Program-made: the position numbers and the translations under genes | Source of the DNA: Haemaphysalis longicornis | Lineage: Eukaryota; Arthropoda; Arachnida; Ixodida; Ixodidae | Direction of reading: 5' to 3' | DNA: 64,000 bases | NCBI GenBank assembly: GCA_013339765.2 | Contig: CM023448.1 | Coordinates: 21,097,295-21,161,294 of the forward strand | The notes under the pieces: model-generated | Told to the model about the DNA's origin: nothing | Database searches by the model: none | What the model saw: the letters and a program-made list of their open reading frames with translations, nothing else | Shown: positions 1 through 10,790 of the stretch, one piece after another | How positions within the stretch are numbered: the first letter of the stretch is position 1 | Layout of the letters: each line of letters begins with the position of its first letter

Positions 1-1439
1 GTCTGGCACCACCTACAAAATAAAGCGAAAGAATCATTTAGTAAAATATGATCACCATTCGTTTTAATTATACTGTATAACACGCAGTCGTCAGCTTAGA
101 GGAGGATGCTTGTGAATATACAATTAGGCAGATCATTTATTTACAATGAAAAGAAAAGGTGCCCCAGGAACGAACCCTGGGGAACTTCGGGTGACACATG
201 TACTACCGGCGAATTTGTGGAATCCTAACCACTTGGTTGATTGAAGTGACAATATATACGCCCATGAAGCCATGTCCACAAAATGTGGCAAAAGGAAACA
301 TGCACAAACCCGGACAGTGTCACTACCATGGACGTATACTTCCTGCAGCAGAATGGCGAGGTGGGCTAATTGGTATATATTCATAATTAAACCTTCAAAA
401 ATCACGTCACTGAAAAACTCGTCCTGTTGTCCTGTTAGGCGTACATTTTTAGTTGAAGTATACGTTGTACAGCAGGAAGCATCAAAATAGTGCGAGAAGT
501 TTTTAATGCACAATCACATTCAAACATAGCCTAAGTTGCACCAGTCAGCAGCCTGCAACATGGAAGTTATTAGCAAACGACAGGCCAGACACCAGAAACA
601 TACTCTACCTTAAATCTACGAAATCCCAAATGCTGTGTTACTCTGATCACCAAGGTTTTTCACCACTTAATTTATTAAGCTGGAAATTGCATAAGTGACA
701 GAAATTGAAAAGCCATTTTTTAATATTTTTACTAGGTTCGGAATGGTAATTTACGTTTGCGATGCTGCAGTAAGAGTACGAAGCGCCACCAGCGCTGCTC
801 TTACTACTGCACCAGTTACGACATGCGTGTAGTTCTGAAGTTACAAATAAATTCAGGTTAAATACACGTTGTTCATTCCAACATTTCACGACCAAACTGA
901 GCATTCGAAAATATTGAACACTCAATAGAAACGCGAAAAAGCATCCAGATGGCATTTTAATCTAATTATGTACGCTCGGAAATCACTAGATTTATTATAT
1001 TATTCTAATGCTATACGCATGGCAATCATTCAATTTATTGTGCACATTTTTTAACCGAAAACTATTTTGACGGAAAAAAACGGCATCTGCAGAAACGAAA
1101 CAAAAACCAAGAGTGCATTATATCACGCTAAAGGTACACGATGTGCGTGTAACGCATAGACGCACTTATATTCGCACATGCACTTATAATCACACTCTCC
1201 AGCTTCCTTTACTTCATTTCATATCAAAACATTCGGCTTGTAAAAAAGGAGAGGACACAAACACTTCACCAAACACAGGTCTAGAAATTGCGCGAGAATT
1301 GATTCTGTTTACACACGCAGAAGCCAGGTACAAAGGTCTACCGACAAATCTGTGCAACTCACAAAGCGAGCCACTCAAAACGTTAAGGCTAACTGCTTAC
1401 GTGACCGAAGTTTGAGAGCAACTCCGCCACGTTAAATAC
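1..1439. other. Unassigned left flank
   Basis: I see no recognisable gene here. The open frames are short, lack known motifs and have no convincing splice context. The only structure I can name is the tRNA-like sequence listed separately near 157-245. The composition is AT-rich and looks like intergenic or intronic DNA next to the Gypsy-1 insertion. Confidence 0.5.
157..245 (-). ncRNA. tRNA-like Pol III promoter sequence (SINE head or tRNA pseudogene)
   Basis: Read on the minus strand there is an A-box-like stretch (AGTGGTTAGGATTCC). A T-arm-like palindrome follows, with 5-bp CCAGG/CCTGG stems around GTTCGTT, which fits a B box. Immediately after comes a T-rich run suited to Pol III termination. 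The A-to-B spacing is looser than in a genuine tRNA and no acceptor stem is evident, so I read it as a tRNA-derived SINE head or decayed tRNA. Confidence 0.35.
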
Positions 1440-1443
1440 ATAT

Positions 1444-1870
1444 TGTCACGAAGACAAGGACGATGCAGTTGTGTTAAATGAGAAACACGTTTATTGGAGC
1501 GAACTTGTGCTCCTCTAACAACTCAAAAGAATACAGAGGCGGCGAAGCAGCGGTCAACAAAGTGACTTGCACAGGCGAGTGTCGTCGAATCGAATGCCCC
1601 GGCGTCCGCACTGCAGGCTTTTTATCTTTTGGCGCGCGTGGTTCTCGAAACGTCGATTCGCATCGAGAACATAGTAGATCCAAGAAGATTATTCTTGGCT
1701 GTTCACGTTAGATCGGAATGCTCTCCCTATCACAACAGATAACACATGCGGCACAGAAACAAAGAATGGAACACGCGCTTCTCTTGGCGCAGAGATAACA
1801 CAGACCGGCGCAGCCAGGCGGTATAAAAGCAAAACACAAAAAAACAAACCCCAATGTATGGTTCGCGTAT
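1444..1870 (-). repeat. Gypsy-1 3' LTR
   Basis: It aligns along its length with 7033-7456, with scattered substitutions. The inner end (gcgtat) differs from the canonical gcggca of the other copy, so the inner boundary is approximate. The outer boundary is fixed by TGTCACG and the ATAT duplication. Confidence 0.88.
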
Positions 1871-2024
1871 TTACCCCCCCCCTCTAAGAGTGCATCAACC
1901 CCGATGCTAACATAAGCGACAGTCCGAACAAATGAAATAAAAAGTTCGTCATCGTCCGTAGAAAGGTTTTAAGCGAACCCACGTGGACGACTTCAGGCGC
2001 GTGCGTGTCGTGATGTTGCCGGAG

Positions 2025-3237
2025 TCACCATCGGGGATCACTTCGTAGGTAAGTTGGCCACCACGTCGTAGAATCTGGTAGGGTCCAGAAATACCCGTCG
2101 CAGGAGGTTCTCACTGAGTCCGCGTCGTCGGCTGGGAGTCCAAACCCACACATGATCCCCCCTGGTGGTACTCGGGTATCGGCGTCGGAGGTTGTTTGTA
2201 GCGGCCCGCATCCACCAGCTGCTGGTCCGTTATACGAACTCGAGCGAGCTGGCGGGCCTCCTCCGCACGTTGAAGATATCGTGGACGTCGGCGTTGAGGT
2301 CGTCGTCCTTCTACGTGCGGAAGCATGGCCTCGAAGCATCGTAGTCGGCCTTCTATCGTAGACAAGCTCGAACGGCGTCAGCTGTGTCGTCTTCCTGGAT
2401 AGCCGTGTTGTACGCAAACGTGACATACGGAGCACTTCGTCCCAAGTCTTATGTTCAACGTCAACGTACATTGACAGCATATCTGCGATTGTCTTGTTCA
2501 GGCGTTCTGTTAGTCCGTTCGTTTGGGGGTGGTACGCCGTCGTTCTTCGGTGATCCAGTGTTGCTGTAGCGTAATACTCCTTGCATCAGCTCCGCAGTAA
2601 ATGCCGTTCCACGGTCTGTGATTAGGACTTCCGGGGCTCCATGTCGCAGCACAACTTGGCTTATAAAGACTTCGCCACTTCTTGTGCAGTCCCCCTCGGA
2701 AGAGCGGCGGTCTCTGCGTAGCGCGTCATGTAGTCTGTCGCTACGACAATCCACTTGTTCTGTGATCGTGACGTAGAGAACGGGCCTAAAAGGTCCATTC
2801 CAATCTGTTGAAATGGTCTCGATGGAGCGGCGATCGGTTGCAGAAGTCCGGCGGGTCTTGTCGGCGGCGTTTTTCGTCGCTTGCAGTCACGGCAGCTCCG
2901 GACGTAGTGGGTGACGTCAGGGGTAAGGCCGGGCCAGTAGTACCTCGCCTTGATTTTTCCAATAGTGCGGGCTGTGCCCAGATGCCCGGAAGACGGGTCG
3001 TCGTGGCACGCTTCCAAAATTTCCTCACGAAGGTCCGCGGGGGATGACGAGAAGGTAATTCGCTTTTGTTCCGGGGCTGAAATTCTTCTTCACAAGGACG
3101 GAGGTTCTCAGGCTGAATGCTGGTAAGCTGCGTTTGAAGGTCCTAGGAACGGCAACGTTGCATCCCTCGAGGTACTCGATTATGACGCGTAAGTCGGGGT
3201 CGGCACGCTGCTGGGCGGCTACGTCGCTCTCCGTCAC
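2025..3237 (-). pseudogene. Gypsy-1 integrase, frameshifted
   Basis: The N-terminal zinc-binding region reads HLGTARTIGKIKARYYWPG and then CRDCKRRK, the His-His-Cys-Cys finger (2661-3017). The catalytic core follows with IGMDLLGPF and VVATDYMTRYAETAALPRG, then, in another frame, HGAPEVLITDRGTAF (2461-2754). The C-terminal part (2025-2480) is out of frame and unrecognisable after TPFELVYDRRP. The Asp positions of the DDE core are visible, but the continuous frame is gone. Confidence 0.8.
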
Positions 3238-3239
3238 GA

Positions 3240-4560
3240 TCCCGAAGAACGCGCTGTGTTCATCAGGGTCTTGTGGTGGTGGGTCGACGGGGGCGCGGGA
3301 CAGGCAGAGTCGGCGTCGGAGTGTTTCCTGCCGGATTTATAAACGACTGTAACGTCGAACTTCTGCAGGCGCAAGCTCCACCGCCCCAAGACTGGCCAGA
3401 GGGGTCCTTCAAATTGGCGAGCCAACACAGCGCATGGTGGTCTGTAACAACCTTGAATTGCCTTCCATACACGTATGGGCGAAATTTTGAAATCGTCCAT
3501 ATAATAGCCAGGCACTCTTTTTCAGAGGCAGAATAGTTTTTCTCCTCCTTCGACAGACCACGACTAGCATAGGCGATTACCCTTTCGCAGCCGCTTTGCT
3601 TTTGGACAAGGACGGCACCCAAGCCTATATCACTGGCGTTCGTATGCATTTCCGTTTCGGCATTTCCGTCGAAATGAAGCGGAGCACGGGCGGGCTTTGC
3701 AGGCGTTTTTGCAGCTCGCCGAATGCTTTTTCCTTTGTCGTTTTCCCAGCTGAAGGGGTGCTATCTTTCGTCAAGCGCCGTGAGTGGCTCTGCAATGCGT
3801 GCGAAGTTTGCGACCGAAGCGCCGGTAGTATGCGCACAGCCGAGAAATCTCCGCACGCCCTTCTTGTCTTTCGGCCTTGGGAAGTTCGCAATGGCTGCAG
3901 TTTTTGGCCGGGTCAGGTAGGACTCCAGCGGCGTTGAAGACGTTGCCCCAAGAACTTGAGTTCCCCGTATGCGAACGGCACTTTTCAGGCTTCAGCGTCA
4001 ACCCCGACGTACGAATGGCCTCGAGTACAGACTCCAACCTTGCAAGGTGTTCATCGAAAGTCCGGGCGAATACACTACGTCGTCGAGGTATACGAGGCAG
4101 GTGTGCCACTTAAGGCCAGCTAGCACAGTGTCCATGACTCTTTGAAACGTCGCTGGTGCTGTGCACAGCCCAAACGGCATTATCTTGAACTCGTATAGGC
4201 CGTCTGGGGGTTAGAAATGCAGTCTTCTCTCGGTCTCTCTGTCCACTTCCAATTTGCCAGTAGCCGGTCTTCAGGTAGATCGATGAGAAGTACTTCGCGT
4301 GGCAGAGGTGGTCGAGGGCGTCGTCGATTCGGGGGAGGGGGGTACACGTCCTTTTTCAGTGATTTTGTTCAGTCGCCGGTAGTCAACGCCAAACATTAAT
4401 GTTGCCGTCTTTTTTCTTTACGAGTACGACGGGCGCAGCCCAGGGGCTTTTGATGGCTGTATAATGTCATCGCTCAGCATGTCGTCGACTTGAGTCCGGA
4501 TGGCTTCCCGTTCGTGTGAAAGACGCTGTACGGTGACGTCGGGTTGGTCGGGCTCCATCT
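3240..4560 (-). pseudogene. Gypsy-1 reverse transcriptase and RNase H, multiply frameshifted
   Basis: The RT palm shows MPFGLCTAPATFQRVMD and then CLVYLDDVV, holding the YxDD catalytic pair (3998-4180). The N-terminal fingers are present only as short frame fragments. RNase H follows at 3263-3649 with TNASDIGLGAVLVQ, NYSASEKECLAIIW and VVTDHHALCWL. The first RNase H acidic residue, normally the Asp of TDAS, is Asn. At least three frame changes separate the pieces, so the segment is a relic. Confidence 0.82.
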
Positions 4561-5122
4561 TCGGTTATTATTCGGTGCTTCGCTAGAGGGGTCTGACGTA
4601 GTTTTGCGCTCGACGAAAAACATTCGCTATAGCGACAGCAGCAAAGCCAATAATTTTTCCGTTGTTCTTGCGGTAGCGCCGGGATTCACGTCGAATGGCT
4701 GCGGGAGCTTGAATGTTTCTACGGGTGTGCGTTCAAAGTCGGCGACTGCGATCACATCACTTGCTTCTTGCGTTTCTTCGAGGAACGCAATTGCAGCTCC
4801 CTTGTTTATATGCTGGTACTCTTCGGTGAAATTAGTGACCAAAACGTGAGATTGGCGTTGCTTAAAGTGCGCAATGCCTCTTGCGACGGAGACACCGCGG
4901 TCGAGAAGCAACCTTCGATCACTCTCTACGATAGCGTCGATGTCAGAAACAGCATCCTCACAGTAGACGGCGATCATCAAGCTTGCGCGGGGTGGCAGGG
5001 TGATGTGATCGTCGGCGATCCTGACAGCAGCACGGTGATCGGGGTCGGCTGCGGCGTCGTGGAGTGATTGGAGGAAAATGTTATCGACTTGGTCTGCAGA
5101 TCAATTATTGCGCCGTTGTCCG

Positions 5123-5497
5123 TCAAAAGTCCATTCCGAGAATCACGTCGCGGGAGCAGTTAGGCAGAACGACGAACGCCGCAGGGTACGTTGTGCCGTC
5201 TATGGTGACGCGCGATGTGCACGTTCTACTTGGCGTCACGAGGTGGCCTCCTGCTGTGCGTATGTGCGAACTGTCCCATCTGGTCATAACTTTCTTCAGT
5301 TTAGACGCAAATGGTCCGCTCATTACCGAATAGTCAGCTCCCGTGTCTACGAGGGCGACTTCGTCAAAGCCGTCAATGGACACCTTGACGGAAGATGCAG
5401 TCGTCCTCGAGTTCCGGGTTCGTCGGGGCGTCGTATCTCTGCTTGTACGTGTTGATGGTCGGGGCACTGTGCATCGTCGTTGTCGTCGTCTTCTCAA
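5123..5497 (-). pseudogene. Gypsy-1 aspartic protease domain
   Basis: The frame contains LVDTGADYSVMSG, the DTG catalytic loop of retroviral-type aspartic proteases, followed by strands typical of the fold (TYPAAFVVLPNCSRDVILGM, where the second hydrophobic-hydrophobic-Gly motif is ILGM). The segment lies between gag and RT as expected. A linker segment in another frame follows at 4627-4980. The frame is not joined to its neighbours, so no intact polyprotein exists. Confidence 0.8.
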
Positions 5498-5668
5498 CGG
5501 ACGTCTCGGTCAGGTCGGGTACGCGTCGCGCCGTGTAGCTGTCGTCGTGTTCGGGAGTCTCGTCAGGGTTAGGTCGGGTCGTCGGGATGAGGGCATGTCG
5601 TGAATCAGTCTTCAGCGCGTCCTTGCGTCGTTGGAGGGTTTCTAGTTTTTCGCCGTAGAGCAACTTCA

Positions 5669-7002
5669 CCTCCAGAAGTTGCCGCCTTTAGTTTCCCCCG
5701 CATGGGCTGGGGAACCTTCCACGGGCGAAGTCAGCGTTGCTACGGCGGGTCGGCGATTGGTAGGGGTAGGGCGACGGCGAACGGTTGAAACGCGCTGGGC
5801 CACGGCTGGTTTCAGATAGCTACTCGTCGATCTCACGTGGTCGTTGGCCAGGGAGAGGGAGAGGTGCGTCGACGGAGAAAACCACGCAGTCCGAGTCTTT
5901 TGTATGGGCCAGCGACGGTAAATGTGGTCGGCCTCTCCGCAGTGGTAGCACAGAGGACGGTTATCGGGAGTTCGCCATACGTCCGTCTTCCTCGGCGTCT
6001 GGTTTCGGGCTACCGGGGGTCGGGCGGGTGACAGTGGGCGGCGGTACGGCGGGGTCTCTTGACGGCGTGTTGGAGCAGGGTGGGGTCGACGAACAGCCGC
6101 GGAGTATGTCATAGCTTGTGGCTCTCGGGGTACCTCGGATGGCGTAGAAGTTCCCAACGCTTGTTGCACTTCTTCTCTAATCACGTCGGTGAGGAAGCGA
6201 CTTGGGGCTGCGGCGGCGTTGGGAGAAGTTTCCGCAGCTCCTCTCTCACTATTGCGCGGATAGTCTCGGCGTAGGCTGTCGGCCGGGATCCGCGTGCTGC
6301 CAAAGTCGTTCGCATTGGCCGCGCCAACAAAGTTGCGGTCATACTGCTTAGCACGCATTTCGAGGGCTTTCTGAATGGTGCTGGCTTCGGTCACGAATTC
6401 GGCGACGGTTTGGGCGGATTTCGGACACGTCCAGCAAACAGTTCCTCCTTCGCTCCGCGCATTAAGAAGCGCAACTTCTTTTCTTCCGTCATTTCGGGGT
6501 CCGCGCGGCGAAATAGCTGCTTCATCTCCTCAACGAAGATCACGACACCTTCGTTGGGGGTTGCGTGCGCGTTTCCAACAAAAGGGCGGCTCTTTCTTTC
6601 CGCACTACGGTAGTGAAGGTCTTAGTAAACTCGCTTTTGAACTGAGCCCAGTTTGTCAAGGAGCTCTCGTGGTTCTCGAACCAAGTGCGAGCCGAATCTT
6701 CCAAGTAAAAGAAAACGTGCCGGAACGTTTTCTGCGTCGTCCCACCTGTTGAATTTCCGGACGCGCTCCAGTTTCTCCAACCATTCTTCTGGGTCTTCTG
6801 CGGGGGCTCCTCGGAACGATGGCGGTTCCCGGGGCTGCTGCAGGACGATTGGCGACGTTGTTTCTTGCACCATGGTGTTGGTTGCAGCGTTCCTTTTCTT
6901 GGGCCCTTCTGGCATCAAACTGAACTCGGGCGGTAAATCTTGCAGGCGGGGGCTGGCGCTTGTTGGACTGGCTTGGCGGCTTTTCGAGGTTGTAGTGGGC
7001 AT
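5669..7002 (-). pseudogene. Gypsy-1 gag (capsid/nucleocapsid), frameshifted
   Basis: I take the ATG at 7000-7002, the first after the primer-binding site. The product begins MPTTTSKSRQ and soon reaches the capsid signature DPEEWLEKLERVRKFNRWDD, which matches the gag of the other Gypsy copies in this window. The frame is lost around 6.40-6.65 kb and resumes in another frame to a stop at 5666. Near the C-terminal third is a nucleocapsid knuckle CYHCGEADHIYRRW; its last ligand, expected Cys, is Trp. That is a CCHC knuckle with one position lost. Capsid function is known for the family; inactivity here is inferred from the frameshifts. Confidence 0.8.
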
Positions 7003-7032
7003 GAAGGGTGCGTACCCAGCACCTCCACCAGA

Positions 7033-7456
7033 TGTCACGAAGACAAGGACGATGCAGTTGTGTTGAATGAGAAACACGTTTATTGGAGCGAACTTGTGCA
7101 CCCCTAACAACTCAAAAGAATACAGAGGTGGCGAAGCAGCGGTCAACAAAATGACTTGCACAGGCGAGTGTCGTCGAATCGAATGCCCCGGCGTCCGCAC
7201 TGCAGGCTTTATATCTTCTGGCGCGCGTGGTTCTCGAAACGTCGATTCGCATCGAGAACATAGTAGATCCAAGAAGATTATTCTGGGCTGTTCACGTTAG
7301 ATCGGAATGCTCTCCCTATCACAACAGATAACACATGCGGCACAGAAACAAAGAATGGAACACGCGCTTCCCTTGGCGCAGAGATAACACAGACCGGCGC
7401 AGCCGGGCGGTAAAAGCAAAACACAAAAAAACAAACCCAATGTATGATTCGCGGCA
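7033..7456 (-). repeat. Gypsy-1 5' LTR
   Basis: On the plus strand it begins TGTCACGAAG and ends GCGGCA, followed by ATAT. The sequence inside its inner end reads, on the minus strand, TCTGGTGGAGGTGCTGGG. That is a TGG-initial primer-binding site two bases from the LTR. Confidence 0.88.
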
Positions 7457-7460
7457 ATAT

Positions 7461-9298
7461 GACAAGAAAACAAGGTTCACTAGTACTCATTTACCTTCAC
7501 TACTGGGCAGTATTTCTTCGTCCGGTAGATAAATCCATGGTAGTGAAATCACCGAAATAACGAATGTTGTAGGCGTGCACACCCGTGCCGTCACCGGCCA
7601 GTAGCACCGACTTTCCTGTCTCATGGCCGCCCGAGGGAAAACTAGTTCGTGAAAGACACCCACCTTGACGAAAACGCGTTGCGAAATAGATGCTGAAGAT
7701 ATTGGTTAATACAGATATTAGTTTCCCATTATGTACAAGAAAAGCTAGAGCGTGTTTTTTTTTAAAGAAAACCATAATTGTACCGACAATCTAGATTACG
7801 GCATTTAAGGCTAATTCAGGGTCTACGATGGAAATACAGCTGGCGTGGGTGTTGCGGGCGTCTTAATTTTACGGTTTGTTCTGAGGCCGGAACCACTTGC
7901 AGCGTATTTTCCTCGCTTTCGCGCGTCGACATCGCCCCGCGTTGACGGCGTCGGCAAAATGCACGGAGACGTGAGCTGACGCGAGAGCTACGCCGATGTC
8001 TATGCTCGCCAGATATCAGCGTCGACGCAGCGCGAGAAATATCCGAAAGCAGGCGACATCGTCCAGATTCCATGTCCATCTCCTGGTTTGGGGTCATTAC
8101 TTTCGCAGAAAACAAACAATTTCTTTTTACCCTGCGGTAATAGGGTGCCGTGAGGCAAATTACAAGACATTTCTCCTCGGAAGTGCGCATTGCTTCGTGG
8201 CCAGCTGTGCTTTCATCGAGAAGACCTGGGGTTTGGGATACCTTTTTTGTGAGTTAAATACGGGAGCTCTGGCTACATCGCTTGTAGTGTTCGCATGATG
8301 GGCTTGTCTACAAGATCGGTGCGTAACGAACAAAGTTTATCAACGCCAGAAATCCAGCGTCGCATTCAATTTCATTCGCGGCTAAAGTAGGTTGCGTAGG
8401 GGAACGATAAAGCGCGACAGCTTTTCTTGGCTTAAATAAGAGAGCTTTGGTTACATCACTTGCAGTATTAGCATAATTGGCTTCGCCTCCAAGATCGGTG
8501 CGGAAGAAACAAGCGTTATTACTGTCGAAATTTGTCAAATACGACCAAAACGAATCACTCGACAATATTCGTTGGCAGCCTCAGTTAGGGTACCAAATTC
8601 TTGGTTCCACCCGTTGACTTCCGGCGTGGTGGAGTGGTTTGGAGCTTAGGTGCTGGCGTTGTATTTTGAAAGTCCTTGGTTCGAATCTTGACAAAACGTC
8701 ACTGTTTTTTTTTTTCATTTTTTTGCAATGAGGGTGTAATCGGCTTCTTTTTCAAGGCGAAAAACGGTAGTTCATAATTCACAGTTCATAATGAGTTTCA
8801 CATAGTTCACAGTTCATAATGAGTTTCTGTCATGTTTCTTGTGACTCCATAAGATCTCCATAAAAACTCTTCAGAAATTCGTAATCAATTTTTGTGAGGG
8901 ATAGACTTTTACTAAGATATGTGAAATAGCTGAGCCCAATGCAGGGAGTGCATGCCGGCTTGTGATCACTTACCATAAAATGTTTGCTTCACCTCTTTAA
9001 TAAGTGACCACTCCAGTTTGTGTCGCAAAATATTTTAATATTGGAACCAAGCTGAAGGGTGGTGCACAGTTAGAAAACTTTAACACTCACACGGAACAAT
9101 TTCCAGGACAATGAGCTTTCCAAAAAAGTGGCATTAATTGTGATGCTCCAAATGTGGGATAGTAAAGCTAAGGACTAAAATTAACTCCAACGAATCATAA
9201 ATGCTCGGAAGTTAAAAATCCTAAAGTAACTGCCAACTTTGAAGGTCTGCTAATTTTTAAATTCAGCGATGCCTTTTTCAAACAGGGTGTTCGAACCG
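7461..9298. other. Unassigned interval right of Gypsy-1
   Basis: I see no supportable gene. The interval holds a tRNA-like sequence (8620-8692), long T runs at about 8704-8722, and a short imperfect tandem of the motif ttcacagttcataatgagtt around 8777-8827. Open frames are short and featureless. Confidence 0.45.
8620..8692 (+). ncRNA. tRNA-like Pol III promoter sequence
   Basis: A-box-like GTGGAGTGGTTTGGAGC and B-box-like GGTTCGAATCTTG are about 53 nt apart, the spacing of a tRNA gene. Long T tracts follow at 8704-8722. I cannot fold a full cloverleaf by eye, and the T-arm lacks its 5-bp stem. This is a tRNA-derived SINE head or pseudo-tRNA rather than a functional tRNA gene. Confidence 0.4.
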
Positions 9299-9355
9299 CC
9301 GAACATACGGGCTCGAAAGGCAGGTTTATCCTGCCTTTAAAGCTCGTATGTTCGG
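9299..9355. repeat. Near-perfect 26-bp inverted repeat (hairpin, 5-nt loop)
   Basis: The arms 9299-9324 and 9330-9355 are reverse complements over 26 positions with three mismatches, separated by TTTAT. Each arm ends in CCGAACATACG / CGTATGTTCGG. The stem could form in DNA or RNA. There is no ORF and no T-run terminator, so I do not call it a transcription terminator. Confidence 0.85.
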
Positions 9356-9524
9356 CTGGGTGTTGCTAGAATTGCTTTCACAACACGCAAAGCGTTTTTT
9401 ACAGAAAAACATTGATGGACATTAAAAATGCCTTTTGATATTTTTTACTAAGATTTCGGATCTTTTCACTGCCGGGCTGTTTATAAAGCTTTTGGTTGGA
9501 AGAAAAAAATACAAACAAAATTTC

Positions 9525-9765
9525 GGGCGCACGTAAGCATGCATTTTGTGAAGAGCCTTATGTGGGCTTCCGCCATGTCAGGTGCTCAGAAAAAAGAAAA
9601 TACTGAGCGCAGAAAATACAAGCGCGTGTGAGCGTGAATCCCGTCAGAAGCGCAAGGCATCATCACGTGAGGGGCACTCAAAAAAGAAAGGAATTACCGA
9701 GTGCACGTGAGCGTGCGCCTCGGGACGAGCAGCCGGCATCATCCAACTTGCCCTTCTAGAACACG
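9525..9765 (+). repeat. Diverged tandem repeat, about 3 units of 75-90 bp
   Basis: Three successive blocks share the order: GCGCACGTAAGC-like start, a GC-rich middle, CATC or CATG, then TGCTCAGAAAAAAGAAAATAC-like A-rich end. Block starts are near 9528, 9605 and 9697. Similarity is partial. No coding potential is seen. The region adjoins the 3' side of the LINE fragment and could be an old minisatellite. Confidence 0.35.
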
Positions 9766-9989
9766 CTGCCCAGCGTTTGTGACGTGATCTCTCGCGTGCT
9801 GTTCTACTCGCCAGTTAACGTACGCTCGCGCCGCAAGTAGGCAGCACCGAACAGCTCGCTCTGCAGACGCGAACCCAGTAGCCGCCGATTCGAGCACGTG
9901 CTACACGGTCCACCTTATTAAATATGTTTAAGCCGACGGACGAAACGATCCCGGCCGGCCCCTAATGGAGAGCTTTCAGGAGCCAGTTA

Positions 9990-10790
9990 GGAAATCCATG
10001 TCAGGTGCAACAGCCGGGTCTCCGACGAAGGGAGAGATAAAGAGAGAGAAATCACTTCATTTTCCAAGCAAGTTGAGTAGGAACGCGTGGTGGCTGCCGG
10101 CCGAAGGCTGGCCGCGGCAGTGGCGGCTCGGTCAACCAGAAATAGCTGCGCCCCCGGTTGCGAGCAGCCGAGCGCGTCCTCCTACTGCTCGATGCTGGAG
10201 ATGGGGTGGAATGGGCTAACCGGACAGGCCCACATGCCGTGGCTTAATGCGTCCATTGAGCCACAGAGGGGACAGTTGGGCGCAGGCAACTCAGAGGAGT
10301 AGGTCTTGTGGAAGAGGGGTCGACGGGCGAGGGAGTTGGTCTGAAGGAGTCGCCATAGGTGCTTATGAGCGTTGGTGAGGGATGTGTGGGCAGTGGGAAA
10401 ACGGCGGCGGGAGAGGCGATAATGCTCCGTGGCTTCTTGATACGAGAGCAGACGATCGCGTGCCGACCGAGCACTGTGTTAGAGAGCAGGAGCGAGCACA
10501 ACACGGCTGTTTAGTTGTCGTGCTGCTTTGTGGGCCGCCTCGTTTCCTCCCACCCCAGTGGGGGCCGGGGTCCAGACGATGTCGAGTGGTTTGAGTATGG
10601 GGATTTTGGAGAATCGCCGAAAAGCTACCAGGAATGAAGTTTTGAATAGCCTTCTTCGAATAAGTGATTATAATGTGTGGTGGCAGCATGCTGATGCGGG
10701 CCAGGGCTATTGCCTCCTCTTCCGCCGTTGCGGGGTAAGATGTCCGTACGGTGAAGAAAGTGACCCGAGGAGAGCCTGCCAGCTCTCCTG
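9990..10790 (-). pseudogene. LINE ORF2 3' fragment: RNase H domain and C-terminal CCHC motif
   Basis: Minus-strand frames give the RNase H region AEEEAIALAR, then APTGVGGNEAAHKAA (the His-containing WxPxHxGxxGNExAD region, degraded), then HLWRLLQTNSLARRPLFHK, and finally CPLCGSMDALSHGMWAC, a Cys-Cys-His-Cys motif. This tail is typical of ORF2 in I/R1/LOA-type LINEs that carry RNase H. The position matching the second catalytic Asp lies in YSKKAI, where SDSQ would be expected, so the site is lost. Several frame changes are needed to read through. The 3' end is a CT-rich run near 10035-10050, as in the second LINE fragment at 41.9 kb. Confidence 0.75.

Larger units (their letters stand above)
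1440..7460 (-). mobile_element. Gypsy-1: degraded full-length Ty3/Gypsy LTR retrotransposon
   Basis: Two direct LTRs of about 425 bp (1444-1870 and 7033-7456) bound the element. Its outer ends are TG and CA, and a 4-bp duplication ATAT lies at 1440-1443 and 7457-7460. In minus-strand reading order come a primer-binding start TGGTGGAGGTGC just inside the right LTR, then gag, protease, RT-RNase H and integrase. A purine tract (AGAGGGGGGGGG on the minus strand, about 1873-1886) precedes the left LTR. The domain order with integrase last is Ty3/Gypsy. Every coding segment is frameshifted, so the copy is inactive. Confidence 0.9.
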
